Source: Actinomortierella ambigua (taxonomy: Eukaryota > Mortierellomycota > Mortierellomycetes > Mortierellales > Mortierellaceae). Taken from it: a stretch of DNA of 47,330 nt. Position numbers and translations under genes: made by a program. Shown here piece after piece: positions 44,221 through 47,330 of this stretch. Each line of letters begins with the position of its first letter. Position 1 is the stretch's first letter. The notes under the pieces were generated by a model. The model did not search any database. It saw nothing but the letters and a program-made list of their open reading frames with translations, and was not told the DNA's origin. The stretch lies in the NCBI GenBank assembly GCA_016098155.1, contig JAAAJB010000257.1, forward strand, positions 1 through 47,330, in the 5' to 3' direction.

Positions 44221-45004
44221 TTTTTCGTATGTATCTTTTCGACTTCCGGAACTCTCCTCCGCGCGCCGCTCTGCGTCTTTGTTTGTGCTATGCCAATACA
44301 CTTGACAGACTCACTGGAACATCAAAGAAGCTTTCTCACTCTTCACTCGACTGCGCTGAAGCATCCGAGATCACAAATGGGCTCTAGACAGTGGATTAGC
44401 CGACGTAATACGGCAAAGGTGGAAAATGCACTGCGTTTTGCCCAATCCCCTCAATTGTGACGAGAAAAAGGGATGAACACAGTTACTCATTTCGCTTCTG
44501 TGTGTGGTGTGTGTGTGTGTGTGTGTGTGCGTTGCCTTTCTGGTTGTACTTGAGATCGACTTATATGAGATTGTAGACCTAACTACACCGGAGTGCGACT
44601 GTGCAGCATGGTTGTAGGGAAAGGTAAAAAATGTAAAGAGACTCCAAGGAGTCAGGTAAAGGAGAGTGGCACAGGTGAGACAAACAACCCACCAGCAGAT
44701 GAGGAAATCAAACATGATCGAAGCACGAGCTGTACCATGGCCTATAAATCATTTTCACTTCTTCACCTACTCTGCACACCTTTTTCACTTTCTCCATCTG
44801 ACCTCTCCAAGAAAGTAAGCCAAGGTAACTCCATGGCATCCCGCAGGCTAATCTCCTTGTACGAATGAACCCTATTTGAACCATTTCTCATATCTGTCTC
44901 CAATACCAATAGAACTTTGTGTTTAGTCCATTCTCTCATTCAGGACGCATATAATTTGAAGGGTCAACAATCACAACCACAACAACAACCACAACAACAA
45001 CAAC
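44221..45004. other. Promoter and leader region of the small secreted protein
   Basis: A (GT)n run lies at 44498-44530. A plus-strand TATAAATC at 44743 could serve the gene at 45005. The last 45 bp before that start are CAA/CAC repeats, an unstructured A/C-rich leader. No coding frame is supported. Confidence 0.5.
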
Positions 45005-45283
45005 ATGCTCGTCAGGTTCTCTTGCCTCGCACTCTGGCTCGCAGTGGTCGGAGCACAGTCGCCAACGGGACAGATCTTCATCGAAAATACCTCCCTTGAC
45101 CAGCCCATCATGGTGGCCGTTTCACCCGAACCCAGTCAATCCCTGATCTTCACAGAGATGCCTCCTGCATCCAAATATGTGTGGAAACGGGACCATCCTG
45201 CTATTGCCTACATCCAAACTGCGGAAGCGGGACACGAATTAGTCGTATGGAAGGTGGTACCTGGTGGGACGTACAGAGTCTAG
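45005..45283 (+). CDS. Small secreted protein of unknown function, 92 aa
   Basis: Not recognised. Start MLVRFSCLALWLAVVGAQS is a textbook signal peptide with likely cleavage after GAQ or VGA (17-18). The mature ~74 residues are beta-rich with no cysteines and end VVPGGTYRV. Phrases such as GQIFIENTSLDQPIMVAVSP and KYVWKRDHPAIAYIQ suggest a compact beta sandwich that decorates side chains with ordinary composition, not repeat. The ATG is preceded by an A/C-rich CAA-repeat leader, which is favourable for initiation. It could be an effector-like or wall-associated protein; function is not inferable. Confidence 0.6.
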   Translation: MLVRFSCLALWLAVVGAQSPTGQIFIENTSLDQPIMVAVSPEPSQSLIFTEMPPASKYVWKRDHPAIAYIQTAEAGHELVVWKVVPGGTYRV

Positions 45284-46614
45284 TTCAACCTTGTCGCCTT
45301 TCTTCTCCTCTCCTCCTCTCTTTCCCCTCTCCTCCTCTCTTTCCCCTCACGCCTCTCCCCATTCCTCCGCTGAACACAATAGAGCTAGCCACAACCATAT
45401 ACACATATACTATCAGATATCGAGCCACGACTCATCAAATATAGTTTTTTTGTAGCCACAATGGGCTCACTCTATCTCGCCTTTCCTTTACTCTCCCACG
45501 ATGCAACCCTTTTTTTTTTCTTACATTCAAAGTCTACACCGTTTGACAGGGGAAGTGAGATAAATTCCCAAACCATCCCGATCTCCTTGTCATCATAACA
45601 AAGAGGGAAGGGGGGAACGGGTGGGGGCAAAAATCAACCCTTTTCGTGAATGGGGAGAGGGGGAGGAGATCGATATTGACTATCAAAATTAGGGAGGGCA
45701 CTGAGCTCCCTCGGAAGCACGCTCTTGGGTTTGAGAATGCTTGCATGTATGACTTGCATGTATGGTGCGACATGTTTAACCCAATGCCCTGCTTCCGTGG
45801 GACAAATGAGCAGACAGATAAGGCACCTCAAATGGACAAAAAGTACGAATGACAAAGAGGAAGAGGCTTTGGGATTGCCTAAACTGAATATCTAGCCAGA
45901 GGAGCTATAGCGAAACCAATCGACATGCGTCGCATCCTGGTGCGCCAAGTACGATGCTTCAACACTCGACACGCTCGACTCACTGGAGAAACAGCTTTTT
46001 CTGTATGTGGGGCAATGTATGTAAAGGGGGTATGTTATTGTTAGCGAAATTTGGAGCTGGAAGACCAACTTTACTGCTTTGCTCCCCTCCGATGCTATGA
46101 GTTGCTCTTGGACAAAAACACCTTCAAAGTCTTGTATGATACGTGGAAGCGTTTATTGAGAAGCAGGTGAACTGCAAATGTGCAAATTGGTATGTACTTG
46201 GGAGGTGAGGCTGTGGGAGGGGGGATGTTTTGTGTATGCAAGGGTGCAGGGAGAGGAAGGGCTCAGGAATGTGTGTATGGTTGATTTCAAGTGGAATGTA
46301 AAAGGGTCAATTTTGAAGACCTGGGAGCCAGAGGATGAGGTAGGTGAGCACGGCTTATGGCTGAAATGAAGGCAGATGTTGAACCTGCGGCCGACTCTGA
46401 GAGGCATTCTATTGCTGCACTATAAACTATAGACATATGTAGAGTGTGAGCACTGGTTTGCTATCTTTTCAGCTTAACATTATTCTCAGAGTGGGCATGC
46501 ATGCTCAGAGTTTCTTACCTTGAATACAGCTCACCAGCATTATTATCTGTGTTTGTTGGGACCACGCCTCGATTCTTGGCAGCGGGGGATGTGACGATGG
46601 GACTTTTGTGGTGT
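45284..46614. other. Spacer, no secure gene
   Basis: CT-rich 3' flank of the small secreted gene, followed by mixed sequence. An open minus-strand frame without ATG runs from about 46155 to a TAG at 45894-45892 and reads protein-like at its end (VSSVEASYLAHQDATHVDWF). It may be the last exon of a gene but is unproven. Confidence 0.35.
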
Positions 46615-46722
46615 GTGATAGTGGTTGATAGTGGTTGATAGTGGTGGCAGTAGTGGTGGCAGTAGTGGTAGTGGTGGTGATATTAGTGGTAATGGTAGTG
46701 GTAGTGGTAGCAGTGGTAGGGT
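46615..46722. repeat. GTGGTT/GTGGTA-type minisatellite
   Basis: Tandem GTGGTTGATA copies followed by GTGGTAGTGG-type units; imperfect hexanucleotide to decanucleotide periodicity. Frames through it (Gly/Ser or Val runs) are repeat artefacts. Confidence 0.9.
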
Positions 46723-47221
46723 CCTATTCAGTAAAGGAATGGAGTTTATCAAAAGGCATTGCGCCGTTGGCGGTCATTTTAGCATGCATGTGTATCATCC
46801 AGTCCACCAATCTCAATCGTCACCTCATTCACCAAACACCATACCTTTGTGTGGTCGAGGACGAGTAAAAGTGGTCCCAGCTGTCTTGTTGCGAGGCCTA
46901 AATCAGAGCACCAGCGCAGGTGAGCTTGCCGTAGGAGGTCGGCCCACGAGTATGTGATTGCAAAGAATGAGAGGAGGACCTGCTGTGAGGTGACTGAAGC
47001 CGAAGCGCTGGATGTGGCCTAACCAAGTACACGAGAGCGAGCGAAATGAGGCGGTTGGTTAGTCTTGTACTTGTCATCTCAATAGCGGGACCACATGTTC
47101 CAAACACTGGTGCCTCGAGCACATACATACCTTTGGAAGCTCAAGACAGCATGGCTTGCTTGAAGGAAGCCCGTACAAACGAGCTGCGCCTACTGGTAGT
47201 TGGCGCTGTGGTTATTGTCAT
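46723..47221. other. Spacer, no gene seen
   Basis: Mixed-composition DNA. A minus-strand frame at 47128-46898 (76 codons) has no recognised domain. Confidence 0.4.
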
Positions 47222-47330
47222 CTTTCTTCTTTTCTTTTCTTTTTTGTTTTTTCTTTTTTGTTTTTTTCTTTTTTGTTTTTTGTTTTTTGTTTTTTGTTTT
47301 TTGTTTTTTGTTTTTTGTTTTTTGTTTTTT
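47222..47330. repeat. T-rich tandem repeat (TTTTTTG)n at window edge
   Basis: Irregular T/C-rich sequence resolves from about 47272 into a regular 7-nt TTTTTTG unit that continues to the last base. It does not match the TTAGGG-type telomere repeat. It is probably an assembly break in simple sequence. Confidence 0.95.

Noticed and set aside
47152..47330. Plus-strand frame with a Val/Ile/Phe-rich membrane-like segment running off the end
   Set aside because: Phe/Leu/Cys composition comes from the T-rich repeat; no independent support.
1..47330. CRISPR array, operon, riboswitch, phage or plasmid features; biosynthetic cluster
   Set aside because: Gene structure is plainly eukaryotic, no spaced direct repeats occur, and the genes belong to unrelated pathways. 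No tRNA or rRNA gene was recognised by eye.

Overview
The window is ordinary nuclear DNA of a filamentous fungus. Nearly every gene is broken by short GT-AG introns, mostly 50-250 nt. Most of the large proteins carry polyglutamine, polyasparagine or polyserine tracts. Introns and spacers are extremely rich in CT, GA and homopolymer runs. The gene set (CUL4, the CST subunit STN1, ESCRT-0 VPS27, indoleamine 2,3-dioxygenase, a plant-type sucrose transporter family member) and the intron-rich style suggest an early-diverging lineage such as Mortierellomycotina or another Mucoromycota. That placement is inference. Both ends of the window lie in simple-sequence repeat, and there is a 10-N assembly gap at 22677-22686, so this may be a whole draft-assembly scaffold.

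Left block, all on the minus strand: a GPH/SUT-type sugar symporter (593-3385), a polyQ protein with a TCO89-like (TORC1 subunit) block (3692-6268), an F-box/leucine-rich-repeat protein (7365-9293), a signal-peptide plus single-TM surface protein (9516-10481) and cytosolic aspartyl-tRNA synthetase (11731-13988). The last shares a compact 189-bp divergent promoter with a UBAC2/Dsc2-like rhomboid pseudoprotease of ER quality control (14178-15828, plus). A GNAT acetyltransferase follows (16126-16877), then a stretch with unannotated spliced open segments (17249-18143), then a kelch-repeat membrane protein (18378-22109) whose middle is interrupted by about 1.6 kb of T/CT-rich DNA.

Middle: the 22.1-24.7 kb spacer holds the assembly gap and a decayed LINE-type reverse transcriptase fragment (minus). 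A large SNF2-family DNA-dependent ATPase (24718-30109, minus) is divergent from STN1 (30615-31927, plus). VPS27 (32115-35114) and CUL4 (35344-39725) follow on plus.

Right block: a secreted protein of unknown function (40044-40811, minus), indoleamine 2,3-dioxygenase (42379-44120, minus), a 92-residue secreted protein (45005-45283, plus), and about 2 kb of repeat-rich DNA with no secure gene. I resolved exon structures by hand from splice sites, reading frame and family conservation; for most genes every intron phase closes exactly. The genes serve separate housekeeping roles (translation, endosomal sorting, ubiquitin ligation, telomere capping, tryptophan catabolism) and I see no functional cluster. 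No clearly novel system is evident. The best leads are the cryptic CUL4 N-terminal exon, the interrupted kelch gene and the unannotated spliced segments at 17.2-18.1 kb.
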